This document shows, piece after piece, positions 23,249-33,923 of a stretch of 64,000 bases of DNA. The notes beneath the pieces were generated by a model. That model saw nothing but the letters and a program-made list of their open reading frames with translations, had not been told where the DNA came from and searched no databases. A program made the position numbers and the translations under genes. How positions within the stretch are numbered: the first letter of the stretch is position 1; every line of letters begins with the position of its first letter. Origin of the DNA: Erythrophleum ivorense (taxonomy: Eukaryota > Streptophyta > Magnoliopsida > Fabales > Fabaceae); the NCBI GenBank assembly GCA_026724425.1, contig JAIUCV010000284.1, positions 124,001 through 188,000 of the forward strand. Reading direction: 5' to 3'.

Positions 23249-24119
23249 AAAGAATGGCTAGCATTCGAATCAAATAAAGTAGTCACAAAAAAATTATTAA
23301 TCTTAATAGTACCTTAGATCATACTGGGGGACTGGCTAGCCTCCTGCTATGTCAAGGCAAAGACTTTATCTTGGGTCTAAGCTCTAGGTGCAGAAGCCAT
23401 CTCCTTTTGCTGGGAAAATTGCTATGGAGTCTGGGTGCAGTCCCTGGCTATATGTCCTGATCTACCGCATCTATAACATATGTTCTACCCCACATAATAT
23501 GGCCTAACCCCGTGATTTTTGCCACACTAAATACATATAATGGGAGCAAAACTGCCTCTATGAGTATGAGTTCTTCTTCTCTTGCCTCTTTTATTCCATT
23601 GGCTTCTACCACTTCTCTTGCTACTCACTGTAGCCTATGTCTCTTCTCTAGGTCTCTTAGGCTCAAGGAGGGGAGGTCTGGCACTAGAAGTAGTTTACAT
23701 AGTTTTGAAGTTCACTTCTATCACTCTACAAATCTTAACCAAGGTATTAAAGTTTCTAATTCTCTGTGGAACCACTCTATCTCTAATCTCTAGCAACAGA
23801 ACTTTTTTTAACTTGTCTGCTCTCCAGCACTCGTCATCATGTCTCTACAAGTATAAGGAATACCTAGAGAGCTCAAAAAATTTGGCCACATACTGGTCTA
23901 GAGACATTCCCTCAACTTGCCTCAGGAGTACAAACTCTGACTCCTTCTGATCTTTAATGGACCTGGGGAAATAACTCACATAGAAGGCCTAGAGGAATGT
24001 CTCCCAAGTGAGTGAACGGTTCCTCAATTTCAGAATAGGCTCAGTGCTCCTCTACCAGTACTCTGCTTCTTTCTCTAATTAGAATATGGCCATCATGGCT
24101 TTCTACTCAGAGGTACACT
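23249..24119 (-). pseudogene. Tek1 gag C-terminal half and protease start
   Basis: This is the capsid/nucleocapsid part of the structural polyprotein. On the minus strand: EKEAEYWW (about 24,085), TWETFL, YFPRSIKDQKESEF, MSLDQYVAKFFELSRYS, VVPQRIRNFNTLV, then a complete C-x2-C-x4-H-x4-C zinc knuckle (CYRCGRSGHIARDC, 23,438-23,482) and the protease lead-in INNFFVTTLFDSNASHSFI. The protease active site D-S-G-A has Asn for Gly. Several in-frame stops (for example before RST, after TFL and after RYSLYL) make it non-functional. The upstream half lies at 29,734-30,166, separated by the LTR-H insertion. Confidence 0.88.
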
Positions 24120-24931
24120 TCATCTATCATACCTTATTATATAAAACATTTCCTACTACAAATACCTCATATAGAATTTAGAGGAGTTAATGGAAACTGG
24201 AACTAATTAAAATTTTCTTTTTACTTTAGGGTTGGGTATATACATGGCTCTCTATTACATGTCCTATTATCATACAGCATTATAACATAACTCATATATA
24301 TCATAATCCAAATATATTTAATTACATGACAAAATGTGATGTATAAAAGTAAGGTCTTTAATTTATGCCTCTACACCCTTTGCCCTTTTTTTGCTTGAAC
24401 TCGGACCTAGCATAGGTTATATTTGGGTGAGATTATGAAATCTTAGTAGTAGCAAACTAATCTCATTCACAAGCAAGTATGTAAGTACATAACATAATGC
24501 TAATCAAGGTGTCATATACCACATAGTAATACAAGAAATTTCATACAAGGCCAAGCATAATCTAAGCATACATGTCTTATCTTATAGCATAAATGACAAC
24601 TTGATATAGTATAATACTCATCATTATACAAATATACAAGCTTAAAGAAAGAGAAAGGAAAACTACTACTTTAGCAAACTTTGCTCCTCAAGCCTTGGAA
24701 CTCAGTTTACTTGCTTTTGAAGTTCCCAAAACAAATATTGAACCCTATAATCATAATGATAATTCATTACAATCAATACATAAATCTTAACTTCTAAAGT
24801 AGTATGACCCTTTTAAACTCATTGGAACCATTGGAATTGGAAAAATCCAACTCCTTCTGTAACAACCAAAAAAAAAAAGAAAAAAAAAAGCTAAAAATTT
24901 TTGAAGTCCTGAAAATTTTCTAAGTCTACTA

Positions 24932-25172
24932 GCTATAGCGAGAAATGGCTTAGCTATAGCGAATGTACTTGTTTGCTATAGCGAGAAAGAGTCTAGCTAT
25001 AGCGAGAGTACCTTTTCGCTATAGCAAAAATGCTTCTAGCTATAGCGAGTGCGGGTATCCCATACAAAAAACAACTAGGGAGTTACACGCCGTAGCGCGC
25101 ACCATAGCGAAAGCAGGGGTCTGAGACTGATACGTGCTCGCCATAGCGAGGGTTATGCTTCGCTATAGCGAG
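24932..25172 (+). repeat. Array of palindromic GCTATAGCGAG motifs
   Basis: Nine forms of (A/C)GCTATAGCGAG or GCCATAGCGA(A/G) lie 19-40 bases apart. The full motif TCGCTATAGCGA (near 25,160) is a perfect 12-base palindrome. The spacers (AAATGGCTTA, AAGAGTCTA, TGCTTCT) are unlike each other, so the motif rather than a long unit is repeated. Confidence 0.88.
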
Positions 25173-25904
25173 GGATAGTCCGAAAAAGCATGAAAAAAGA
25201 GAATTTGACTTCTTAAAGAGTCCAAATTCATTCTTTTCCTTTAAACTGACCTAAGCTTTGTCCAAAATAAAGAAAAGGTTTGAGAGAAAGAAGGAAACTA
25301 AGAGGAACTAAGAGAGAAGAAAGGGAAACTAAGGAAGATAGGTAAGAACCTTTAAAGCTCTTCATACTTCTTCTTCTTGATTCTATTCTTCTCCTTCTAA
25401 GGTTTCTTTCCATGGGTTGTCGAGTAAAACAGCTTTGTTCTAGTCAAGAATGAGCAAGAAACTCATATATCTTCACTTCTTTTTCTTTGTTTTCCTTCTT
25501 GAGAGCTTGAGAGAGGAAGGAGAGTTAGTGAAACTCTAAAGAGAGAGAAACCCATAGTTGCTTATACTTGTTAGGGTTTGCTCTGAAGAAACCCCTAGCC
25601 TTGTGAGTAATTGTTTGACTTCCAAAAGAGTAATTTCATGCTCTTTGTTGTGCCTAGGCTCAAAAGAAGCAACTCCATCTAGTTGTGAGTGTGAAATCAA
25701 GAAGGGAGAAGAGAACTTGAAAGGGAAGGCTTGTGTTGGCTTATAAGGTAGCTCTCCACTCTTTCTTGTTGCATTCTTGGATGTATTTAGTCATTGTATG
25801 CTTGTGTATATGCTTGTATTGTGAGCCATGCCATTTAATGTTTCCTTGATGCATTGGTACCAATATGCTTATGATATGGATTGTGAAAATTGCTCAGGTG
25901 AGGT

Positions 25905-26015
25905 AATGCCGAAAGTCCTTTAAGATGGGTGAGGTGGAGCCAAAAGTCCCTAAACCAAGGGTGAGGCCAACCCAAAAGTCCCAAAACTCGAGTGAGGCTA
26001 GACCAAAAGTCCCTG
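25905..26015 (+). repeat. CCAAAAGTCCC minisatellite
   Basis: Four units of about 30 bases, GTGAGG..(A)CCAAAAGTCCC, form the reverse complement of the GGGACTTTTGG arrays in minus-oriented LTR-B copies. Confidence 0.88.
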
Positions 26016-28660
26016 GAGCTTATTCTTGACATTGATATGATATCATGGCATGAAAATCATATGTTGTGCAATTGTGAATGATTTGCATGCTTGACTTGTT
26101 TATATGCCTTGATTGCTTCCCTAAATGAGTATGAGCTATTGAGATTCCCTAAATCTCACCCCTTTCCCTCTCCCATCTCATATGGTCCAGGTGGAGCTCA
26201 AGAGCCTAAGAGTGGAGGCCATGAGGTATAGAAAGCCTTGTTTTGCCACTTTTGCACAATCACACCTAGCTTGATGTATAGGAAGACCGAGTGCTTATGT
26301 ATATATATATATTTTGAGATGTAAATATTTGAGCAAGTGTAAAAGTATATATAAATGATGTATGAACTATGTAGAGAGCCAAAGCAATGAAAATGTAGAA
26401 TTTGGCCCTTTTGTGGCTTACATGTAAGAGTGTATTTTGGCCCGTAGCATAGTGATTTTGAGATGTGTATTAATTTGGACCACTTGATTATTTCATATAT
26501 ACTATGTTTATACTTTCAAACTTGCCCAAGAGGTGCTAGAACATGTGGGAGGCCATTTGGACCCACTTTGAACCATTTTGGGTGCCAAAACTGTCATATT
26601 TGTGAGCTCTATCAAAGTATGATCAGATGAGCTCTTCTTGATATGAAATTTGGCATGCCTCTAGAGTCTATTGAGAGCTTCCCGAGAAGCTAAAGTAGGT
26701 AATATTTGGAATTCTAAGGAATATTTGGTGAATTGTTGAAGTTGGAGAATTTTCTGGTTTTGGTTATTGTACTGTGCAACTAGGTCCAAAAATGAATATG
26801 TGTCATTCATGGACTAACGGTGTCCGATTGTCATGAAATTTTATGGGGATAAACTAGATATCTATAGTGACCTATACCAACTAGAAGCACCTCAATCGGA
26901 GGTCTGTAGAGGGAGAATGAACTTTCTGAATTTCTGTGTCAGTATCAGGGAAGCCATCCGACCTTTGTTACTTTTCTATCAGTTTTTGAGGTCCAAGGGC
27001 TACTAAAATGATCAGAACTTATTTTTCCCTCTAGTTAACATTTGTAGCTTTCCAAATTGATATAGTTTGCCTAGATTGGATCTTTGTGGAATTAGTTACA
27101 AATTTTCGAAGTTCATGACAGCAAGCTACACCAGTACCAGGGACAGCCGGACCTCTGTCTCTTTTTTTATGTCAAACATGGTCCAAACACTGATATTTGG
27201 TTGGTCGTTATTTTTAGTATGAATTTAACATCTAGAGATTTTCAGAGAGCTATGGTTTGCTTAATTCTCATTTTTCTAGAATTAGTTATGATTTTCTAAA
27301 GTTAAAGCCAAAAATCTGAATTTTGGGATCAATTGAGAAATTTCATTTTCTTAGTTTTTGGCTTCGTATCCGTGGTTTATGAGTTGTTTGATGCTATATA
27401 TGAGCTGTATAAATGGATTTTGAGTGGAGTATATGATTGATGGATTTGTAGGAACCATGGGGCAAAATATGACTAGTTAAACCCCGACTTAAAGTAGTAA
27501 AATACCACGGTTTTAGTTATTTTTATTGGAAATCATATGGAATCAAGTGATTAGGGAGATTAGTTGGAGTTAAGTCATTATGGCGCTACACCTTCTCTTC
27601 TAATCCACTATGGCTAAATAGTGTGCATTTCTTGGCCAAAATTTAAAAATTTTATTCCATGAGTTTTGGGGGCTTTGCCATAGATATTCCTAGCTAAAAA
27701 AATCCTTTTGAATCCATTAGAATGATAAAATTATCAAATTCTAGCCCCAACAACACGTTTTAGTCATAACGTAATCTAACTATGTCTTAGGCCCAAAAGT
27801 GAGTTTCTTTGGTTTTAAAAATTCCATAGCCTCTTCCTTTATGTTTTAGGACTTGAAATTTGATATACATGACTTTAGGACATTAAGAAAACACCACAAA
27901 AATTTTGAGAAAATTCAGACAGCATCTCCCTAACATTTCCATTTTCCCAAAAATTACAATCTTTGTGTTTTTCAAAGTTCTAGCACATAACAACAATGGA
28001 TAAGCTCATATGGCCTCCAAAGTCAATATATAAACTCCATTCTTAGGCCTTTATATTCAACATATAAACTCCATTTCTAATCATCCATATGCTGTACAAA
28101 AGTGACCCATAGCTAGGGTTTAACAAAACTAACTTAAACCATGTAATTTTCAAGTGCAAGGTGGAGAAAACTTACTCCTTAAGCTTAATCCTTGCTTCCT
28201 TTGCTTTTCTCACACTAAAATCCCTTCTTTTACCACTTAGAGCAACAAGCCACCTTGAAGAAAGGATGAAGATGCAGTTGCCCTTTGGAGAAAATGATTG
28301 GAGGATGAAGAAGATGAAGAAATTTGGAGAAGAATGGTAGTAGTTTCACTTGATTTCACTTTCTCTTCTACCTTTTCTCCCTTAGTCTCCTTCTTCACGT
28401 TTTTCTCTCTCTTCTTTCCTTGTGTGTGGTGTGAAAATGGTGGAATGGAGGTGAAGAAGATGAACTTAAATGAGGTTAAATGGTCATACCAAATTTGGAC
28501 CCTTAGATTAATCTTTTCAAGATCAAATCTTAACCTTCCATTCCTTTTTTTCTTTTGATTTTCTAATTTCATGACTAAATATTTTCTTCCCAAAATTCCT
28601 TGGGCACACACTTGGATGCTTATTCTTAGCCCTTAAGTTATGGTGATTTGATGGTTAGTA

Positions 28661-28745
28661 ACTATGGTTAATTTTCTTAACTCAACCACAGTCAATTTTT
28701 AACTCAACCATGGTTAATTTCTAACCTAACCACGGTTAATTTTTT
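28661..28745 (+). repeat. Tandem repeat with AACCAYGGTTAATTT unit
   Basis: Four imperfect units of about 21-26 bases built on AACTCAACCATGGTTAATTT lie in LTR-H. The core AACCATGGTT is palindromic. Confidence 0.8.
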
Positions 28746-29733
28746 AAACTAACTAAAATCCTTTCTTTCTTTCCTTTATATTTTATATTTATATTTAGAT
28801 TTCATCTTCTCTAAAGCCATAATTATATCTTCTTTCCTCTTATTGGGCCTTTAGAATCGGCTATTGGGCCTTACAGCAGTCTAAAAATCGATGTTCGAGC
28901 CCGATTAAGGTTTTACAATATAATACATACCTTTAGACTTTCTAAAATTTATAAATGTTATTTCCTATACTTTCTGGCCATATTGAGCCTCAAAACATAT
29001 ATCAGGGTCCATCAACCTCGATCCTCATAAATTTTAGTGTCAGTCGGACATTTGGGTCTTTAGGTGTAATTTTTACCATTCTGTATTATGATTGTGCTCT
29101 AAAATTTTTATTTATTACAATTTAGTCCCTAAAACTCTTTCAGGGTTTCTTAGCCCTTTAGCTGTTTCTATTTCCATGGTTGTTACAACTTCCTCTTTTT
29201 ATTTTGCTTATGGTTACTGATCAGGCTAACTAGATCCCAAACCAAATCCTGTCTGGCCATCCGGATAACATAACGTCATCCGACCTATCTCATCAACGGA
29301 GTTTAACAGTGGGTCATGGATTTCTAAGATTTATGTTTGATTTTTTGATATTCGTACCTAAAGCCATGAATAGATGGTGAAACTAGGGTTCCCTCAACCT
29401 TCAGGCAATCTATACATTTTGCACGGCACACAACTTTTCTTTGCATTTTAGTCTCTAGCTCCATCATACTTAACTTTAGAGACTTTTCGGGACCTTTTTC
29501 TAATCTTTTTTTTTCATCTATTTTAGCCCCAAATTTTAGGACACCTCTAACCTTAACTTATTATTTGTAGTTTAGAATATTACTCTAATTTTATTCGACC
29601 TCAATTTACTCTATTTGAGGGACTCCCTTTCATATCCAGTGAATTTCGTATGTTGACAAAAAAACTGTATGTTACGTTTCTCTCATTTTCTTACATTTTC
29701 TTGCATTTTTAAAGGACTGAATATTACACCATC

Positions 29734-30166
29734 ACTCGGAATATCTTCTCAAGCTATATAATCTAGGCCTCAACTTTCTCTATGTTTAACTCACCATCAA
29801 AGGTAGGAGGCTTGAATTTTTTAAACTATGTTATGGTCTGTCTAATGGAAGGTTGCTTCGGAGCTGAAGGTGTCTAAGCTGGTGGAGTCTGAGCAACTTA
29901 CTGTATCTGTATAAGTGGCATGGATTGGTATGAGTCACCTCAGAATACTGGAAATGATTTGAGTGATGTGGTGGCTATAGAGAAAGAGGTGTAGGGCCCT
30001 TACTATCTCTCTGTGCAAGCTGTTCTTGTAACTACATAATCACGGCTTGTTGTTGATCCAAGCGAGCTATTATAGCTTATAGGGCTTTAGCTACTGGATC
30101 CCTAGGCTTGGGTCTATCCTCCTTACGAGCCTTTCTGGAAGGCCTACCTCTTTATATGTTCACCAT
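29734..30166 (-). pseudogene. Tek1 gag N-terminal part
   Basis: The minus-strand ATG at 30,164-30,166 opens MVNI, a stop, then RGRPSRKARKEDRPKPRDP, a Gln-rich RLDQQQAVIM..LQEQLAQR segment and FDGELN...LEKIFRV near the break. This is the usual basic start and early capsid region of a Del-type gag. It has several in-frame stops. It is separated from the rest of gag by LTR-H. Confidence 0.8.
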
Positions 30167-30310
30167 CTTTCTGAAACATCATTAGCAAACTTTAGTATCA
30201 AATAGGAACACACTCACCACCATCACACTCAATTCATCTGAAATAAACTCATATACAAAGGCAAACTCATATTCACAAGCCACAACCCACATTAAAGTGC
30301 CTGAACCTTT

Positions 30311-30322
30311 GCTCTAATGCAA
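30311..30322 (-). other. Tek1 primer-binding site (initiator tRNA-Met type)
   Basis: The minus strand reads TTGCATTAGAGC, six bases inside the 5' LTR edge, compared with the tRNA-Met primer complement TGGTATCAGAGC. The position is right and the match is 9 of 12. Confidence 0.7.
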
Positions 30323-30328
30323 ATAAAG

Positions 30329-31283
30329 TGAAACACCGTATTTGACTACCTTACCTCATTCATATCTTTGCTTTCTTCCATGGATATCACAAGTTTTCCA
30401 AGAAAACTCTATTAAGATATTAGATTATTTTTGCATTACATCGTGGATGAAATTTTCATTTCGTATCTCATGGACCATATGAACTCATCTATCTCATTTT
30501 TCTAGTTAAATACATACATAAAACTCAAAATCATCTCAAAATGTGGCCAACAACTCAAGCTCATGAACCATATACATAAAAATCACAAGTTCAGCCTTGG
30601 ATTGGTGTGCCAGGTTTTTGTCATGAAATTTGAAAAATCATAACTAATTATAGAAAAATTGAAATCAAGCAGACTATGCCATTTTGGAAATCTACAAATG
30701 TTTACTTTATGCTAAAAATAAGTCTAGACCAAAAAAAATGTCTAGCCACTAGAAATCAATGAAATAGTACCTACACTCAGCTAGCACTACTAGTACTGAT
30801 ATAGAACTTTAAAAATTCATATCTCTCTACTCAGACATCCAATTAGAGTGATATTATGGCTATAGAAAGCTTATCATGTCTAATTCATACTTGTAAACTT
30901 TCATAGGCATTGGACACCATTTGACCCTCGAATGACATAAGAGAAGAAACTGACCATATGAACAGTAACTATACCAGAACAACTAAAATTTGGCAACTTT
31001 GAAAATTCATAATTAATTCTATAAAGCTACAAATAATCTAGTATTTAGCTTTCTAAAAAGCTCTAGATATGACCTATATGAATGCCAAATTTCATGAGAA
31101 AATTTGTTCATTTGGTCAGATTATGCCATAGGGTTGCAAAATAGCTCTTTTATGTTTCTTAAAGGGTCATTTTTGCTTCTAAGGCTTTCATGGCCACTTG
31201 AGCATGTCAGGAAGCACCAAAATGGTCTACTAAACATGTATCAAAAGTGCACAAACTCAGATTTCACAAACTCACACTCTCAT
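30329..31283 (-). repeat. Tek1 5' LTR remnant
   Basis: On the plus strand it begins TGAAACACCGTATTTGAC and runs parallel to 4,467-5,430, sharing long blocks such as TCATCTCAAAATGTGGCCAACAACTC-like sequence and the CACTTGAGCATG stretch. It is cut at 31,283 where LTR-C begins, and the remaining two thirds of the LTR is not found beyond it. Confidence 0.85.
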
Positions 31284-33923
31284 TGTAATGCCCTAAAATT
31301 AATTAAGACTAATTATGGCGATTAGGAAGTAATGTGAATTAATTAGCAAAATTAATTAAAAGGGTGGACTTTTACTTCGGGCCATATAGAAAACTTAATT
31401 GAGTTTTGGACTAAATGTAAAAGTCTAATTATGCCATGAGCTTAGTAGGAGAGCCTAATACTAATCTCCTTGTGGGCTTAACTTAAATTTTCTAGAAAGC
31501 CTAAAACTTATTAGTGAATTTAAGTGAGACAAGAGCCTATTTAGCCTTAGCCCAAACTTGGGGAAGTGAGGCCAATTAGGTCTTAGGCTATCGGATCAAC
31601 ACATTCCATCCCCAACATTAAAAAAAGAAAATTCTACAGCCCAAACCAATGAACCTTGGCCCAATTTTAAAAAAAAATCAGACCATGGGTAATATTTGGG
31701 TCTAATGGACCAGCCCACTTACATCAAAACCCTAGGGGACTTATCACTTTATTATTTGAGTGCTAAAGTTTAAAGGTTTTACAAAGCAAAGGGAGGAAAT
31801 TCATAAGTTTAAGGGAGACTAAGGTTTTACCAACATTTCAGCTCCATTTTTTACTCCTAGAGGGTGATTTGGCTAAGGTGAGTTATACATAAGTTGATCA
31901 TCTCATCTTCCTTTACATTTTGTTCTGATTGGTTTGTCATTTGAAGAATTTTCATCTCTCCTTAATATGAAATCTGGCCTTTGGATGATTATTGCAAGAT
32001 TTTCAGAGTTGGAGGTTGGAGGGATGATTGGGTAAGCATTGTCCTTCCATTTTGTGTATTATTTTATTGGAAAATGTCCATAAGGATTGATTTTCATAAT
32101 GGATTATGCTATTATGAGAAATTACAAGGATATGAAGGTGAAACATTAAAATTTCTGGGTCTGACTCAAATCTAAATTTTAGAATGACCCATGGTGTGTT
32201 CTTGGTAGTTGAGGCTCAACCCAGTCCATTTGACCTCTTGAGTGTATGGATAAGTGTTTTCCTTTCTCTTATATGGTATATATATGGAATTTTCATCATT
32301 TGGATTGACTTTTTATGCATGGCTTTTACATGTGCGAAAATAGATATGTGAATGATCCATTGTGAGTTCTTGTTATTGTGTGTAATATCCAGTTCTCTGA
32401 AAACGAGAGAAAATGCGAAAAATGTAATGTACGATTTCTCTGTCAAAGAACGAAATTCACTGGATACAAAAGGAAGTCCCCCAAAATGACTTAGTTAAGG
32501 TCTCAAAAAATTTGAGAAGCATTCTAGACTCCTAAAAATGAGAATGCCAAACTCAGATGGAAAGAAAAATGGAGCTAGAATGAATAAGCGAAATGTAACA
32601 AAAGGTTAATGAAATGTAAGGGCATTTTTGTCATTTTGAGAAAATTTTGGAATTCACATAGGAGAGATTTCTAAATGAAATTTTTGAGCTCTCTGGGGTT
32701 CTCAGAGGCCCTAAAAACCATAGGAAGCCTCGGGACAGTTAAAACTCCTCCAATGGATATTTTCCAATGTCAGTAAACCCGAACTTTAACATATTTGTTC
32801 GAGAAGGTTTTAGCTCCAATTTGAGTGATTCCAAAGGCATTTTACTAAATTGGGAACCTAAATTTCATAATTGAAAAAGACGGTTATCAAAAAGAAGCTA
32901 AAATGAGTTAGAAACAAAAATGCCAAAAACGAAGCTTACTATGTGGTTTAGTAGTATGTAGGTTTGGAAACCTTGTCAGATTGTATTTGTATAATTAGAC
33001 TACTAGTTTTATGTAATTGCCGCATTGCATCATGAATTGCCAAGTATAGGGACTGTAATCATTTAACACATTAGATGTTAACTTAAACTAGTGATGTATG
33101 GAATTTCTACTGGGATTTATGTTTGAATGAAAATGTGAGTAGTGTATGAACTTTCTACTATCATTGATCTATGAACTCATTGGTTTATGGTGGCTAGAGG
33201 GTTAAGGATCCACATTTGAGTTTTAAATGGGTAATGATATATGTGTTAGGTAGATTAGGCAAAAGAAAGACACTAAATCTTCACAAACTAAGTTAAAATA
33301 GCCTAGAGTGTTACTAAAGGGAGAATTGGAGAGCATAGGATAAAATCTTGGGAGTTATAGGAATAGAAATTAGCCACTGCCAAAAGCAACGAAGTTGCCC
33401 AGGGAAGGAAACAAATAGCAATTGGCCTCGACGAAAAGTGAAGTTAGCCGCGGCGAAATGTGAGAGGTAGGTCTAATGGTATTCCATAAGGTAATTACCT
33501 CGGCGAAAGGGGTATTTGGCTGTGGCAAAATATGTGAAACTTGTAAGGAGTTGAATCCAAGAGTAATTGGTCACGGTAGGGGAGAATTTAGCCTTGGTGA
33601 AGGTGCTCAATTTCTCATATTAACCTAGAAACTTTAGTTTTCTTTATGGAAATGATAAGGAATGATTTAGAAGCACTTATAGAAGGTTCTTATGAGTTGG
33701 AATTAATGGATGATAGGATTAAAAGCTTATAATTGTGGATTTGATTCCCTCATATGCATAAATAACCATAAGTAATTAGTTAACGACTCTAACAACATCA
33801 ATGTTTAAATTTCCTCACCTTTTCCTAATATAAGTAATCTCATAATGACTTCAAACCTCGATTGATGACTATTAATCGCATCTTTAACCTTAATTACTAT
33901 GATTAGAAGTTAGGGTCATTACA
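31284..33923 (+). repeat. Chimeric LTR-C copy carrying an LTR-B fragment
   Basis: The outer ends are those of LTR-C (TGTAATGCCC..AAAATTAATTAA at the left, GTTAGGGTCATTACA at the right). The flanks CTCAT and CTAAA do not form a good duplication. Inside, the central third found in the copy at 45,011-47,791 is missing, and 32,381-32,934 is LTR-B sequence. The right portion aligns with 46,585-47,791, for example ACATAGGTTTGGAAACCTT and TTATGTAATTGCC...ATTGCCAAGTATAGGG. At 33,370-33,600 it has an array of GCGGCGAAA-like motifs. Confidence 0.75.
32381..32934 (+). repeat. LTR-B 5' fragment (554 bp) inside LTR-C
   Basis: It starts TGTAATATCCAG, the LTR-B start, and follows 35,007-35,510 closely (TCTCAGAGGC, ACCATAGGAAGCC, GTTTTAGCTCC, TTGAGTGATTCCAAAG). 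It stops abruptly at ...AACGAAG, where LTR-C resumes. Confidence 0.85.

Larger units (their letters stand above)
24858..27600 (+). mobile_element. Solo LTR-I (LTR-B-related) with duplication CCTTC
   Basis: It starts TGTAACAACC and ends ATGGCGCTACA, with perfect CCTTC flanks (24,853-24,857 and 27,601-27,605). At 2,743 bp it is shorter than LTR-B but shares its middle: the conserved AAGGTAGCTCTC block (25,744-25,756), the CCAAAAGTCCC array (25,905-26,015), the AATCTCACCCC...TCCCATCTC block (26,150) and TTGCCCAAGAGGTGC (26,522). The 5' third is different and carries the GCTATAGCGAG array. Confidence 0.92.
24125..29728 (-). mobile_element. Solo LTR-H inserted in Tek1 gag
   Basis: The plus-strand edges are TATCATACC (decayed TG) at 24,125 and GAATATTACA at 29,728. 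The flanks are TCATC (24,120-24,124) and CCATC (29,729-29,733), a 4/5 target duplication. Across it, gag reads ...EKIFRVM on one side and KCTSE..MMAIF on the other, as expected for one interrupted protein. After removing the nested solo LTR-I and one CCTTC, about 2.86 kb remains without any gag-pol, so it is a solo LTR. Small open frames inside (28,237-28,611) are low-complexity and not credible genes. Confidence 0.75.
4467..31283 (-). mobile_element. Tek1: nested Del/Tekay-type Ty3/gypsy chromovirus
   Basis: One element, read on the minus strand from high to low coordinates: 5' LTR remnant (30,329-31,283), Met-initiator-type primer site (30,311-30,322), gag start (29,734-30,166), gag end with zinc knuckle (23,249-24,119), protease split at its active site, reverse transcriptase, RNase H, integrase and chromodomain (11,824-15,066), polypurine tract (11,776-11,791) and 3' LTR (4,467-11,775). 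The domain order and the C-terminal chromodomain place it in the chromoviruses; gag and protease resemble Del/Tekay. Later insertions (7,542-11,361; 15,072-23,243; 24,125-29,728) and an LTR-C fragment in the RT explain its 27 kb span. The left flank is CCAAG; the right flank is lost, so its own target duplication cannot be checked. All frames are broken. Confidence 0.88.

Noticed and set aside
23512..23950. Two plus-strand frames (93 and 122 residues)
   Set aside because: They are antisense shadows of the Tek1 gag; the minus strand shows the zinc knuckle and capsid motifs.
25228..25413. 61-residue minus frame
   Set aside because: Arg/Ser-rich by composition from a purine-rich LTR leader, on the strand opposite to LTR-I transcription.
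28237..28611. 124-residue minus and overlapping 86-residue plus frames
   Set aside because: Low-complexity Lys/Glu and Ser runs from GAA/CTT-rich leader sequence of LTR-H; the two frames overlap on opposite strands.
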